Below, one piece after another: positions 45,258-54,935 of a DNA stretch of 64,000 nt (within the stretch, counting starts at the first letter, position 1; each line of letters starts with the position of its first letter). Origin of the DNA: Paenibacillus tuaregi (GTDB lineage: Bacteria; Bacillota; Bacilli; Paenibacillales; Paenibacillaceae); assembly GCF_900086655.1 (NCBI RefSeq), contig NZ_LT575476.1, positions 3,073,869 to 3,137,868 of the forward strand, in the 5' to 3' direction. Position numbers and translations under genes: made by a program. The notes under the pieces are model-generated. The model was not told the DNA's origin, made no database searches, and saw only the letters and a list, made by a program, of their open reading frames with translations.

Positions 45258-48200
45258 TCAAGATTGCCTCATGGGCGGATCACTGAATGAATGTGCGGCT
45301 TCCGCAGCATACCGGTCAAGCGACCCGGACGGTCCATTGTACAGACCTGACGACCGCAGCGCTTGCAGCAGTGCATTCCTTGACAGAACGACCTCATCCT
45401 TCATTAACGCTGCCACTTGAGCAACCGTATCTACTGCAGCAGCCGGATTATAGGTGCCAGCCTCCACCGCATTCGGGGATAAGGGGTATCCTCCAGCAGC
45501 CACTTGTTCCCCGCCAAGCACCTCCAGATTCGCTGCACCCCGGGTGAATCCAAGCTGTGAGATCGGAGGCTGAACATCATATCCGACCAGCTGGTCTTTA
45601 AGCACCTTCGCCTCCGGCCTACCCGGCACCTGGGTAAATGGCTCGGGTGGAACAGCCCATAACGACTCAGGAACGTTCCGATAGCGCGGGACAAGCGACC
45701 ATGCCCAGGTATCCATCGGTGCTCCCGAGTCCACATGGGTAACATTCAATGTATGAACCGACGAAATCCCCGTCAGATCCATTGGCCTTATAGAAATTGT
45801 TGGCTGATCTACGGCTCCGTTGTCTAATTCAGCATGATGCAGCGTTTCAACCGTGGTTTCGACTCTATTCTTGCCTGTGCGCAGTTCACTTGCTGGAATA
45901 GCTGATTGAGTGAAAAAGCGGAATTTTCCCGCTCGTACCACCCAAGTCTGTCCACTCTCTTCCCCGTCATTTTCCAGCGTTTTAAACAGCCCGTTTGCAA
46001 TCGTGATCTTGCATATATCCTCTGGTTTGGGGAGCAGCTTCGTAAATTCATCCCACAACAGCGGGTCTTGCCTCTGATCGGCTCCTGATGAGCCGAAATG
46101 GACGGTGAACGAAACTACCGAGAGATTCACATGAACTTCCCCGCCTGTTGGCGGCCCCCACATATCAACGGTCGCCCCAAGTGAAATGGAAATCGTTTTG
46201 TGGCAGAACAACAGGTTCAGCCTGTAGCTTACGCCGATTCCAACATCAATGTGGGCAAGGAAGCTGAACGGGTGCCAGTTCACAAGCAGGTCCGCATGAG
46301 CAGTGAACCAGGCCTGCAGATCTCCATCGTGGAAGGTCGCTTCAAGTCCGCCCCCGGTCATGACACAAGAAGGAGTCAAGGCGAAATAAGCCCCGCCCTT
46401 GATGGATACCTTGTCGCTTACCGCCCAGTTAATCCCGAGTCTAGGCTCCTGAGGGTAGAACTCCGGCGGTTTAAAGGCTGGATGATACCCGCCCAGAGTC
46501 AACACGAATTGTCCAGCATGATCGTTCTCCCCGAACCAGAAATAAAATGCAAAACCTCCGGTTAAATGGCAATCGCGGGACAGTACATATGAAGAGCTGC
46601 CGAGTACAGCCGACAATCCGAAGAAGCCTTCATTCGGCTGAAGCACCGCCCTTAACTGCAATTCCAGATTCACATAAGTCTGCGAGTTTACTTCCGGTTG
46701 AGGCAGCTGCATGGAAGATAACCCGAGAAGCAGAAATTGGAGCTCGCGGCCGAAATCAACGATGAGCAGGGCCTTGGTTCTGACCAGTTCAAAAGATGTG
46801 AATTGAACACCCACCGCCAACCAGTATTCTCCTGGTTTAGGTGCTATCCAAGCTTTCTTCTCGCCGTTTGGAACAATAGGGGCGTTGCCTTGCAGAACAT
46901 CCAGAATATGCATAGGGTCCCGGGGGGAATCACCCCGCCCCGGCTGGGAAGGCTCGGTAAGGGCAAGCAGCGGGAATCCCAACACCTCATCTTGGGCCGG
47001 AGCCTCAAGCATCCGGTTGAAGCCAAATCCACCCATAAGTCCGGTTACGAACAAAGCCGGAGGTCCACCTAAAGGCGCATCCAGCTCCGCAAAAATGAAC
47101 AGCGATGGATCACCCGAGGTCATCTGGGCGTAGGACCCGATCGCCGCCAGGGCAAATCCCTCCGCTTTGACTACAGCCGTTCCATTGAACATAAACTTGA
47201 CGTCCTCGGACAGCTGACTGCCTGGAACTCTCATTAGCGCCCCCGATATCTCAATTGGAGCCTGGTTATATTCGAGGCCAAGACCGCTGAGTCCGAACAC
47301 AGGAGCAAACCGGGTCAATGGGGAAGAGATGGACAATCCATCCAAGGAGAAGCTCAAGGGGCCAAGAGCAATGGAGGCATCCAGGACAAAGGTCAATGAG
47401 CCTCCCTCGTATCTGACGCCGATCCTTTTAAACGTAAAGATGCCAAAGGTCCTCTGAATAGAGAACCAGCTGGTCGGATCAACAGCAGGGGCTAGGGTAT
47501 CCCTTGTTTTAGCTGGAGCAGGATAATTACTGGTCTTTGAAATACTGGTTCCCGGGATGTCAGCAGCAAGGGGCTGAGTATGGGACACAGGTTTAGGTTT
47601 CTTGACCGATTGCCCGCTTAGCGGAAGCTGCAGCAGCGTGCTGTCCTCGCCAAGCTGAAGTGTTGCCTGCAAGCAGATTGGAGCACTTAGCTCCGCATCT
47701 TGGAGCTTCGGAAGTCTGGTTGTTCCGCTTTGTGTAACGAGCCCGTTTAACTGCTCCACAACTTGCTTGGATACAGCATGAGACACGTACCAGAAACCGA
47801 AGTCCCGGATCTGAAGCTGCTCCGCTTCCGGCAGCTTGCTGCCGACAAGCGGCAAATCCGCGAGCCGTACAGCCGTTGGGATGTCAAGACCGAACGCGAA
47901 CACCCGGATCATTCCCGGCGAATTCAGCTCATTCAGTCCATTCAGAGGATTGAATTCATCCTGCTTATCCTGTTCATCTTGCTCGCTTTGGCCGTTCTGC
48001 TCCTTCTGACCACTCTGAAAGCCCTGAATTGAAGATGTGTCCGATATTCTCTTGGAAATAAATACGGCATTGCCGTAATGAGCTGATTCCGCTGTTAATA
48101 CCAAATCACCACTTGACAGATCATAACGGAACGATGCACGGGCCAAGGCCAAATCCAGCCCTTCTGGAATAAGTTCAGCATCCAGCCCAAAAGCACGCGC

Positions 48201-50129
48201 GAGTGTATCGAGTCCAAGCGGCTTGGCCTGATCCCCGTCAGCATCATCATGCGGCTTCTTCGCCAGACTCCAGCTGGCCTGGATGACTTTGCTCATCTCC
48301 GTTGACATGAAATCAAGCTCAAATTCAGAATCTTCAACCCAGAAATAACCTTTAAACGTAACATCGGGGTTATCATTTTGATGAACGACGCTAACTTCCA
48401 CTACGAGGTCAAAGTGGATTTCGGCAAGGGTTAACCCGCTTGAGCACATAAAACTGAAATCATGAGTTTTGGTGTTAAAGCTCAAATTCAGCCCTGTTAG
48501 GGTAAGCTCAGGAGCATGTGCCGGTAGAGAAACACTGAACAAGGACAGAATCTCACCTGTCAGCTTCGTAAGGGAAAGACCTTGTCCAATTGCTCTGCCG
48601 CCTATCCCTCCTGTCAAAGTCGCGCCAGCACCCGTCTCGTATTCCGCCATCACGTAGAGCGGAAGCTCTGCAACGGTAAACTTCCCCGTAATTTCACCAC
48701 TGACCGCTTGGCTGGTCTTCGAAATATCCAAGCTGATTTCCGTAAACACAAGCTTCTTCTGGCCTATCTGAAAGCTCCAATCACTGTCTACCGTGACTTG
48801 GAAGCGGTAGCTCCCCTCTTTGATGTTCCCGAAGATTTTAAGATCAGAACATTGAATCTGAGGCAGCCATTTCAGGTCCCCAGCCGCATGCTCAATCATG
48901 CTGCCGATATCAATAACACCATCAGTTAATTCACACGTAAAGATCAGATCCGGCAGAAGAATGGATGCATCCAAAGTTCCTCCAGACAATACGGCAGTAC
49001 ACGCTACCGTGGTCTCCAGTGCCATTTCCTGGCCGGGTGCATAATCGAACGTAACCTGCATGCCCTTGAACACAAGGATATTGTCAAGAACGGCCCAGCC
49101 TCTGTCATTCTTATAGGATATGGTGGCGCTGGCGCTCAGCAGCTCGCGGTTGGCTGCGGAGAGGGTCAGAGCGACCTGCTCCAACTGAATATCATCCAAA
49201 GCGGGCAGCAAGCCAGGGACTTGTGTATCCAAGCTGCCGCTGCCTATCAGACTGGGGAGTTCACTCATTCGGATCGACGTCGGTCCTGAAAGGCGGCTTT
49301 CGACAGCCACAATATTCATCCGGCCGGAGTATTCGCGGATATACACGGGAATCACTAGCGGCTGCGCTCTGCCGATGTCTCTTTCAATATCTGCCTCAAG
49401 TTGAAGCAAGCACGCGGTGGTATAGGGATCACCAGGGCTGACCGGTTCCAGGATGACAGAGACTAGGTTAAGCTTGAATGGAAGCTTGAAACCTGCGATT
49501 TCAAGAGGTTTCTGCGGGACAGAAGCCAGCACAGCGGCCGTCTGATCTTGGAAATTGGCAATCTGCCCCGACAGTCCCCAGCTTTCTGCAGCAAGCAGCC
49601 ATTCAAGTCCGCTCGCCTTCTTAGCTAAAGTTAACGCTGCCTCAAAGCCTATGCTTTGTGCCAGCCCTTTCTTCATCGTGTCAGAGATTGGCACATATCC
49701 ATACACCTCGGGATAGCTGTCTGGAAATGCCGCTCCGCCCATCGAATCCAGTTGAATAACCGGCCCTGAATAATTGAACAGATCGAATACGCCGCCAGCT
49801 AACTGAGGGTACAGATCGGAAAGTTTCCAGCCAGGCTGGAATCCGGAGAGCCGTATGACCACCTGAACAGCTTCTTCAGCTGCGGTAAAAACAATCTCCC
49901 CCTGAAGTCCGCTAAATCCCGAGTAGGATTCGAGGACAGCACCTTGAACAGTAATAGATCTGTCCGTCTGTCCGCTGACCTTGGCTCCGCTTAAGCTGAA
50001 CTTATCTGTACCAAAGCTGCGGCTGAGCATGGCCGTTACTGCCCTCGAGATCAGCTCTCCTCCGGAGATTTCAAACGGAGAGGTTTCCAGCGCATGCTGC
50101 ACGAACTGCTTCAAGCTGGCAAAATCCAT
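45258..50129 (-). CDS. Giant beta-rich protein, 1623 aa, DUF6603-like
   Basis: One of the largest genes in the window. From start to ~1400 the protein is a succession of amphipathic beta strands (alternating hydrophobic pattern, e.g. LSASATISYKNDRGWAVLDN, FQVTVDSDWSFQIG). A hydrophilic Gln/Glu-rich linker at ~690-720 (GQKEQNGQSEQDEQDKQ) divides it. The region around 1040-1110 (LFIFAELDAPLGGPPALFVT, LMGGFGFNRMLEAP) and 1230-1330 (FAFYFWFGENDHAGQFVLTL, FLAHIDVGIGVSYRLN) resembles the DUF6603 family known from bacteria and fungi, from memory. No signal peptide. GGGGGAT precedes the ATG. Fold suggests a beta-barrel/solenoid scaffold; function unknown. Confidence 0.8.
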   Translation of the reverse strand: MDFASLKQFVQHALETSPFEISGGELISRAVTAMLSRSFGTDKFSLSGAKVSGQTDRSITVQGAVLESYSGFSGLQGEIVFTAAEEAVQVVIRLSGFQPGWKLSDLYPQLAGGVFDLFNYSGPVIQLDSMGGAAFPDSYPEVYGYVPISDTMKKGLAQSIGFEAALTLAKKASGLEWLLAAESWGLSGQIANFQDQTAAVLASVPQKPLEIAGFKLPFKLNLVSVILEPVSPGDPYTTACLLQLEADIERDIGRAQPLVIPVYIREYSGRMNIVAVESRLSGPTSIRMSELPSLIGSGSLDTQVPGLLPALDDIQLEQVALTLSAANRELLSASATISYKNDRGWAVLDNILVFKGMQVTFDYAPGQEMALETTVACTAVLSGGTLDASILLPDLIFTCELTDGVIDIGSMIEHAAGDLKWLPQIQCSDLKIFGNIKEGSYRFQVTVDSDWSFQIGQKKLVFTEISLDISKTSQAVSGEITGKFTVAELPLYVMAEYETGAGATLTGGIGGRAIGQGLSLTKLTGEILSLFSVSLPAHAPELTLTGLNLSFNTKTHDFSFMCSSGLTLAEIHFDLVVEVSVVHQNDNPDVTFKGYFWVEDSEFELDFMSTEMSKVIQASWSLAKKPHDDADGDQAKPLGLDTLARAFGLDAELIPEGLDLALARASFRYDLSSGDLVLTAESAHYGNAVFISKRISDTSSIQGFQSGQKEQNGQSEQDEQDKQDEFNPLNGLNELNSPGMIRVFAFGLDIPTAVRLADLPLVGSKLPEAEQLQIRDFGFWYVSHAVSKQVVEQLNGLVTQSGTTRLPKLQDAELSAPICLQATLQLGEDSTLLQLPLSGQSVKKPKPVSHTQPLAADIPGTSISKTSNYPAPAKTRDTLAPAVDPTSWFSIQRTFGIFTFKRIGVRYEGGSLTFVLDASIALGPLSFSLDGLSISSPLTRFAPVFGLSGLGLEYNQAPIEISGALMRVPGSQLSEDVKFMFNGTAVVKAEGFALAAIGSYAQMTSGDPSLFIFAELDAPLGGPPALFVTGLMGGFGFNRMLEAPAQDEVLGFPLLALTEPSQPGRGDSPRDPMHILDVLQGNAPIVPNGEKKAWIAPKPGEYWLAVGVQFTSFELVRTKALLIVDFGRELQFLLLGLSSMQLPQPEVNSQTYVNLELQLRAVLQPNEGFFGLSAVLGSSSYVLSRDCHLTGGFAFYFWFGENDHAGQFVLTLGGYHPAFKPPEFYPQEPRLGINWAVSDKVSIKGGAYFALTPSCVMTGGGLEATFHDGDLQAWFTAHADLLVNWHPFSFLAHIDVGIGVSYRLNLLFCHKTISISLGATVDMWGPPTGGEVHVNLSVVSFTVHFGSSGADQRQDPLLWDEFTKLLPKPEDICKITIANGLFKTLENDGEESGQTWVVRAGKFRFFTQSAIPASELRTGKNRVETTVETLHHAELDNGAVDQPTISIRPMDLTGISSVHTLNVTHVDSGAPMDTWAWSLVPRYRNVPESLWAVPPEPFTQVPGRPEAKVLKDQLVGYDVQPPISQLGFTRGAANLEVLGGEQVAAGGYPLSPNAVEAGTYNPAAAVDTVAQVAALMKDEVVLSRNALLQALRSSGLYNGPSGSLDRYAAEAAHSFSDPPMRQS

Positions 50130-50143
50130 ATTTTATCCCCCTT

Positions 50144-51589
50144 TTATGGACAGATGAAATCAATAATAACTGGCAGATGATCGCTGATCAGCCTGGCGCC
50201 AATTAACCGGTCATTCACCGTTAGAGCTGGCCCTACAGCCTGATTCGCCTGCAGACTCGGCGCAAGATGCGCCTTTTTCTTCGTGCGGGCAGCATAATAA
50301 GCGGCCACGCCGGATACATCGATATCCGAATTGTTAGCTACTCCGCCGGTCTGGACTATGTTTGCGGGTACGTCAATAACATCTCCGGCATCTACACCTC
50401 CGGTTCCAAAATTAATAGCAGCCGTGCTTGCAACCGTTCCGCCATACAAGAAGTTGTCAAAAGCGGCACCTTTTAGAGCATCGGTTGAAGCAGGAACCAC
50501 ACCTGCATTGTATTTCTTTAATATTGTTCCCTGAGTGGTCACCGCAGCTTTTAGCTGCTGCTGATTGATCGTGTTGGTTAAGGGGCCATTGCTAAAGGGA
50601 GGCGTGTAAGGAACCGCAGGCACAGGCGCTTCTGGGGGTGCGGGCAAAGCGGCCGGAGCAGCGGATCCCCCCTGCTCAAGGGTAGGCGTGAGTGCACGGT
50701 ATGATGAATGGTTGGTCATCTGAATATTAGTACCGTTAGGGTCGTTCTCTAAGAAATCCATATTAAAATCACCGGTAAAAAATAGCTCTTCAACCCTGAC
50801 AGCGTTGCCATCCACCTCAATGAAATGGCTGTGTGGCCCTCCGGCCAGCACCGCAACTGTGTCATCAAACATTTGACAAATATGCAGGAACATCAACTGG
50901 TTCACCTGCCCTTGTCCAAGAAAATTCCGTCCTGACCGGACGGCCGCATAATGGCAGCACACAATTGGGAGAAGGTATTCTCCGGCGGCAGTATGTACCA
51001 TGAACATGGCCAGACATGGCATGCGGAACCCTCTTCCAAGAGAGTACCCGCTGCCTCCGTTTGGTCCATTTCCTTGGGCCTGTCCTCTGAAGCGGGCTGG
51101 GTTATTACGGCGCGGAGAAACAGCATATAAGTCCACTAGCGGAATCATAGGTCTGCCAGCTTGTACCGGATAAGCTGTAGTTGTCCAATCATTACTCGGC
51201 CACACCGTCCAGCTGTTCTTCTTAAGATTGGAGACCGGATAGTTAGCACTTCCGTCCTGCCCATTCCCGGCTACCAGTCCCACAGGCCGAATGGTATCCA
51301 GATCTTTTACAATGAAGCCGTAACGCTCTGAACCTGTGCTGTAGGAAAGGAAGAACCCCTTATAGTCATTCACACGGAGGGGATTAATGGCTACCGCCTC
51401 GTTATTAAGTGCGGCCGAGAGCAGAGACATAACACGATAGACCCGGGTGAGTCTGACTTCCACAATAATGACGATGTCGATGTCCTGGCTGACAATAGTT
51501 CGGGCGATTGCCGCGGCCATCCCTGGAACATTAATTTTAGTCCAGCTGAGTACTTCAATGTTCCAGTTCATGATGCGGAGATTGGGCAT
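50144..51589 (-). CDS. Endonuclease/exonuclease/phosphatase (EEP) family protein
   Basis: The first gene of the giant-protein operon, 481 residues. EEP catalytic motifs are spread over the whole length: MNWNIE (7-12, metal-binding Asn), the Glu in VEVRLT (~44), CCHYAA (~211-216), GDFNMDF (273-279) and SDHLPV (469-474). A Pro/Ala-rich insertion (~308-333) and a long Ala/Gly-rich insert separate the last two. No signal peptide, so action in the cytoplasm or after specialised delivery is expected. Members cut DNA/RNA, phosphoinositides or sphingomyelin; the actual substrate is open. GGAGGGA precedes the ATG by 8 bases. Confidence 0.85.
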   Translation of the reverse strand: MPNLRIMNWNIEVLSWTKINVPGMAAAIARTIVSQDIDIVIIVEVRLTRVYRVMSLLSAALNNEAVAINPLRVNDYKGFFLSYSTGSERYGFIVKDLDTIRPVGLVAGNGQDGSANYPVSNLKKNSWTVWPSNDWTTTAYPVQAGRPMIPLVDLYAVSPRRNNPARFRGQAQGNGPNGGSGYSLGRGFRMPCLAMFMVHTAAGEYLLPIVCCHYAAVRSGRNFLGQGQVNQLMFLHICQMFDDTVAVLAGGPHSHFIEVDGNAVRVEELFFTGDFNMDFLENDPNGTNIQMTNHSSYRALTPTLEQGGSAAPAALPAPPEAPVPAVPYTPPFSNGPLTNTINQQQLKAAVTTQGTILKKYNAGVVPASTDALKGAAFDNFLYGGTVASTAAINFGTGGVDAGDVIDVPANIVQTGGVANNSDIDVSGVAAYYAARTKKKAHLAPSLQANQAVGPALTVNDRLIGARLISDHLPVIIDFICP

Positions 51590-51871
51590 CCGGAGTATCC
51601 CTCCTATAGATTCAATTTTTAACAGATTGGCTGGATTATGCGTGTACAGTGGGGTAAGTGAAGACTAGCAGAATTAGTAGAGAAATGGGTCTAGCAGCGG
51701 ATCACAATACGGTACGCAAGTTAATTTAAATGTTGGCGGCTGCATTCTAGATGAAGAGTAGTAAGAGGAAATGCATCAGTGTCTCATTGGATTTGGGGCA
51801 TATAAATCCCTTAGAAGTAATCTAATGGTAATTATATCACCGGGGGTTAAAGAGTGTCGATTTGTTTATAT
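51590..51871. other. Upstream region of the giant-protein operon
   Basis: About 280 bp without a supported gene. I could not identify a convincing sigma-A promoter for the operon, which may mean control by an alternative sigma factor. A 23-codon plus-strand stretch (51658-51729) encodes a helix-turn-helix-like peptide (SRISREMGLAADHNTVRK) reminiscent of transposase N-termini; it is too short to call. Confidence 0.4.
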
Positions 51872-51914
51872 GAAAATAACCCGATGCACATCATCTAATC
51901 ATGTACATCGGGTT
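51872..51914 (-). terminator. Terminator of the secreted beta-propeller gene
   Basis: AACCCGATG(C)ACAT pairs with ATGT(A)CATCGGGTT (13 pairs, one mismatch), followed by ATTTTC on the minus strand. Confidence 0.85.
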
Positions 51915-51926
51915 CATGTATTTCCG

Positions 51927-53429
51927 TTAATTAGGTACGTAAGGACGTACTATAAGCAGCGGCACCGAGCAGGTATACCCCTGATACTCCGCAATTAGCT
52001 GGGTCAGTCCCGGAGCCAGGCCGGTAACATTGCCCAAGGTATCAACCGAGGCAACTTCCGGATGCAGAGTGGTGAACTTAGTCTCCGCGGTAACCGGAAC
52101 AACTGAACCGTCCTTAGTCTTAAAATAAGCATTTATATCAATGGTGTCATTCATAGTGAGAGAGTACTCATCTGAATCCAGAATTAAAGAGCCTTCGCTT
52201 CCCCCTGGATTCTCTGTTGATTCTTGGCCCCATTTGGAAAGCTCCAAATGCTCGGCATTGACCGTCCCGCTTAACACAGCAATACTCCCATCCGGCAGTT
52301 GCCTCGCTGCTGTATTCTTATCGGATGCAGGATAACCGGGAATCTCCTGACGAATGGTATCAAGGATAGTCCCCTTGGAATTTACCTTTAAGGTTACAAA
52401 TGTCCCCGTATCTCTTACTTTTCCCTGGATCAAATAACCGTCCGAAGCGTACCTGAGATCATATAAGACGATGTTAGCCAGCTCAGGTGTGGTGTCCGCC
52501 AGTTTCTTGGACCATAAAGTCTGTCCCGATTCGTTAACCTTCCACAGACCAGACGCATTCAGCATCACATACCCGTCTCGTTCAGATGCCTGCACGATGT
52601 GAGTATAAGTCTGCATTCCCCAATCTTCCGTGTCCTTGATCCGCTTAAATTGTACCTTTCCTGAACGATCGTATTTAACTAATAATGGATATGACTTGGA
52701 AGACTCGAATTTACTTGTGCTGCCTACTGCCCAGAACCCTCCATCTGAAGCTTCCACCGCAGCGTAATACCGCTGGTCGTCACTGAATGGGACATTTTCA
52801 TTATATGCTAGATAGTGTTCCCATAACTTTGCACCATTCTGGTCCGTCCTTAGGATGTAAGCTCGTGCGGTCCCCGAAACGTTGTAGGTGGATGACGTTG
52901 CGATAAAACCTCCGTCGCTTGTTCTCTTTACATGATTGACCGGGTTATCAAGCGAATTGCCGTACATTTGGCCCCACTCAACCTGGCCTGCAGAAGTTAG
53001 CTTAAGCAGGTAAGCGCGATAGACGAACTTGCCCCCGCTATCATCCTTGACAGCACCACCAATCATGTAACTGCCATCTTCTAATTGCTGTATATTATAA
53101 GCATGAAGCGCTTCTGTATCATATTTATCATCAAAATATTCATTCTCCCACTCCACCCGTCCTTCTTTATCCGTCTTGATCACGTGGAGTTTCGTAATAT
53201 ACCCGTCACGCGGCGTTGACTCTCCAAGAATAACCAAGCCCCCATCGGCTGTTGGCGCAATACTCCGAGGTTCATTGTAATTCGTGGGATTCCCATACAG
53301 CCGGGACCATTCCTTCTCAAGACCGGATAAGGGGGCCGCTGCGGAGCTAGTGTGAGACTGAGCTGTCCAGAGGCCAATCGCTGCCCAGAGAAAGATGAGC
53401 ATTTTCATTTTTTTCCGTAAAATCATCAT
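51927..53429 (-). CDS. Secreted beta-propeller protein with C-terminal Ig-like domain
   Basis: A 500-residue exported protein. A signal peptide (MLIFLWAAIGLWTAQSHTSS, cleavage near SSAAA) is followed by propeller blades (~45-400) marked by repeated turns: TADGGLVILGE, EDGSYMIGG, SDGGFIATSS, SDGGFWAVGS, PDGSIAVLSG. Residues ~420-495 are a BIG2-type domain (DSDEYSLTMNDTIDINAYF, then VASVDTLGNVTGLAPGLTQL). These proteins are usually cell-surface or extracellular binding proteins. It is independent of the giant-protein operon, having its own terminator. Confidence 0.85.
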   Translation of the reverse strand: MMILRKKMKMLIFLWAAIGLWTAQSHTSSAAAPLSGLEKEWSRLYGNPTNYNEPRSIAPTADGGLVILGESTPRDGYITKLHVIKTDKEGRVEWENEYFDDKYDTEALHAYNIQQLEDGSYMIGGAVKDDSGGKFVYRAYLLKLTSAGQVEWGQMYGNSLDNPVNHVKRTSDGGFIATSSTYNVSGTARAYILRTDQNGAKLWEHYLAYNENVPFSDDQRYYAAVEASDGGFWAVGSTSKFESSKSYPLLVKYDRSGKVQFKRIKDTEDWGMQTYTHIVQASERDGYVMLNASGLWKVNESGQTLWSKKLADTTPELANIVLYDLRYASDGYLIQGKVRDTGTFVTLKVNSKGTILDTIRQEIPGYPASDKNTAARQLPDGSIAVLSGTVNAEHLELSKWGQESTENPGGSEGSLILDSDEYSLTMNDTIDINAYFKTKDGSVVPVTAETKFTTLHPEVASVDTLGNVTGLAPGLTQLIAEYQGYTCSVPLLIVRPYVPN

Positions 53430-53556
53430 AGATCTGCATCACTCCTTTAAATTGGTGAAACATCATGAACATTGTCCCTGATACCCATCAGTTCTAACAG
53501 GTACAATCAGCTCAATCTGCCTATGAGGTTCGATGCATTTCTATGAATCATTTAAA

Positions 53557-54732
53557 TCACATGGACTGCTGTACCTCCAGCTTCCGGGCCGCTCCTAGAC
53601 GATAGAGCAGCAAAGTCGCGAGAATAGCAATGGCAACACCAGCTACTCCAAACCAGGTTATAGAAGACAGTGAAATCCGCTGAACCACTATTCCCCCAAC
53701 CCCGGCTCCCGCCGCCATCGCAAGCTGCATCATTGACTGATTCAGTCCAAGCATAACTCCGGATGCTTCAGGAGCAAGCGTGGTTATATGATACTGCTGC
53801 GTAGGGCCCGTGGACCATGCCGCCAAGGACCAGAACAGCAATACAGCGAACACGGCCACCCAGGCATTTACGACAAAAGACAACAGCAGCAGCATGGCGA
53901 TATGGAGAGTCATTCCCCCGAATAAAGTACGGTGAACGCCCCAGCGGTCTGTGCTGTACCCGCCAAGTTTCGAACCGATCATACTTGCAATACCGAAAAT
54001 CAGCAGCGCCGCACTGATATAACTGTCGCCAAGTCCCGAAACTTTAAGCAGGTACGGAGACAGATATGTGTAGGCAATCGAATATCCGCCCAGCCAGAAA
54101 AATGTAATCGACAAACCAAGCGCAATTTCCGGCCGTTTGAGCAAAGCCAATTGTTCCCGAAGCGGGATAGGCTTATCGCCTTGAAGCTGTGGAATGGTCA
54201 GTCTAAGAATAAGTATGGCCGCAATGGAGAGCAGTGCAATTCCAGCAAAAATGGACTTCCAGCCAAGCACATCCGCTATCATCCGGCCAAGCGGAACACC
54301 GATAATCAAGGATGCGGTGAAACCTGTGATTACCGAAGCAATGGAACTCGCCTTTTTGCCTTCCGGGGTAAGTTTGGCTGCGATATTAAGCGCTGTCACC
54401 ACAACCACACCAGCACCAAGCGCCATAATCATTCTAGCCGCAACAAACAAGCCGTATCCAGGCAGCACAAATGCTAAAAGATTGGCTGCGGCGAACAAGC
54501 CCAAACCTCCCAGCAATAGCCTGCGCCGGTCCATCTTGGCCGTCAAAGCCATGGTAATCGGTGTAAAGATTCCATAAACAAGAGAGAAGGCGGTAATTAA
54601 CTGACCTGCCGCAGCTATGGAAACCCCGAAGGATACTGCTACCTTATCAAGAATTCCGGATATTATATATTCAGAGGTCCCCACCAAGAAGGAGACTAGA
54701 GCCAAAATATATACTTTCCAGCGAAAAGACAT
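53557..54732 (-). CDS. MFS transporter, DHA1 (AraJ/NepI-like)
   Basis: A 391-residue 12-TM exporter. TM1 has GTSEYIISGILDKVAVSFG, typical of the AraJ/YdhP/NepI branch. Motif A is AKMDRRRLLLGG and motif C-like GFTASLIIGVPLG. The ATG at 54732 follows AGGAG by 11 bases; a GTG at 54744 overlaps that site. Likely export of sugars, nucleosides or drugs. The upstream region carries two copies of a palindrome also found in the arsR promoter, so it is probably repressed by the adjacent ArsR protein. Confidence 0.9.
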   Translation of the reverse strand: MSFRWKVYILALVSFLVGTSEYIISGILDKVAVSFGVSIAAAGQLITAFSLVYGIFTPITMALTAKMDRRRLLLGGLGLFAAANLLAFVLPGYGLFVAARMIMALGAGVVVVTALNIAAKLTPEGKKASSIASVITGFTASLIIGVPLGRMIADVLGWKSIFAGIALLSIAAILILRLTIPQLQGDKPIPLREQLALLKRPEIALGLSITFFWLGGYSIAYTYLSPYLLKVSGLGDSYISAALLIFGIASMIGSKLGGYSTDRWGVHRTLFGGMTLHIAMLLLLSFVVNAWVAVFAVLLFWSLAAWSTGPTQQYHITTLAPEASGVMLGLNQSMMQLAMAAGAGVGGIVVQRISLSSITWFGVAGVAIAILATLLLYRLGAARKLEVQQSM

Positions 54733-54782
54733 GTTTTCAATCACTCCTGTAATTAATTTATGTTTTAGATCTATATAAAGAT

Positions 54783-54800
54783 AATTCGCGAATTACCGAT
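54783..54800. promoter_or_regulatory. ArsR-type operator, site 1
   Basis: Contains the perfect 12-bp palindrome AATTCGCGAATT (54783-54794), followed by ACCGAT. It lies in the leader of the MFS gene. Confidence 0.55.
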
Positions 54801-54864
54801 ATGATTAAGTGAAAAAACTGCATAAAATGATAAACTGAATAATAAGCAGAACGATATACAGATA

Positions 54865-54882
54865 AATCGCGAATTATCGAAT
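54865..54882. promoter_or_regulatory. ArsR-type operator, site 2
   Basis: AATCGCGAATTATCGAAT shares ATCG-nn-AATTATC-n-A with the site between -35 and -10 of arsR. Confidence 0.55.
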
Positions 54883-54893
54883 TGTTTACGGGA

Positions 54894-54925
54894 AGAAAAA
54901 CTGAATTCTTAAACAGAAATTCAGT
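54894..54925 (-). terminator. Terminator after arsR
   Basis: ACTGAATT and AATTCAGT form an 8-bp stem. TTTTTC follows on the minus strand, just past the arsR stop. Confidence 0.75.
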
Positions 54926-54935
54926 CTTTCATAAA

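Noticed and set aside
47900-48030. Short repetitive DNA within the 1623-residue gene, considered as a repeat array
   Set aside because: It is degenerate codon repetition encoding the Gln/Glu-rich linker, not a CRISPR or tandem repeat array.
39248-49441. Numerous plus-strand open frames of 60-160 codons inside the giant genes
   Set aside because: They are antisense shadows of long, well-supported minus-strand genes and lack ribosome sites and motifs.
37248-51589. Interpretation as a phage, tailocin or contractile injection system
   Set aside because: The last protein is fibre-like, but there is no sheath, tube, baseplate, AAA ATPase, tape-measure, portal or lysis gene in the window.
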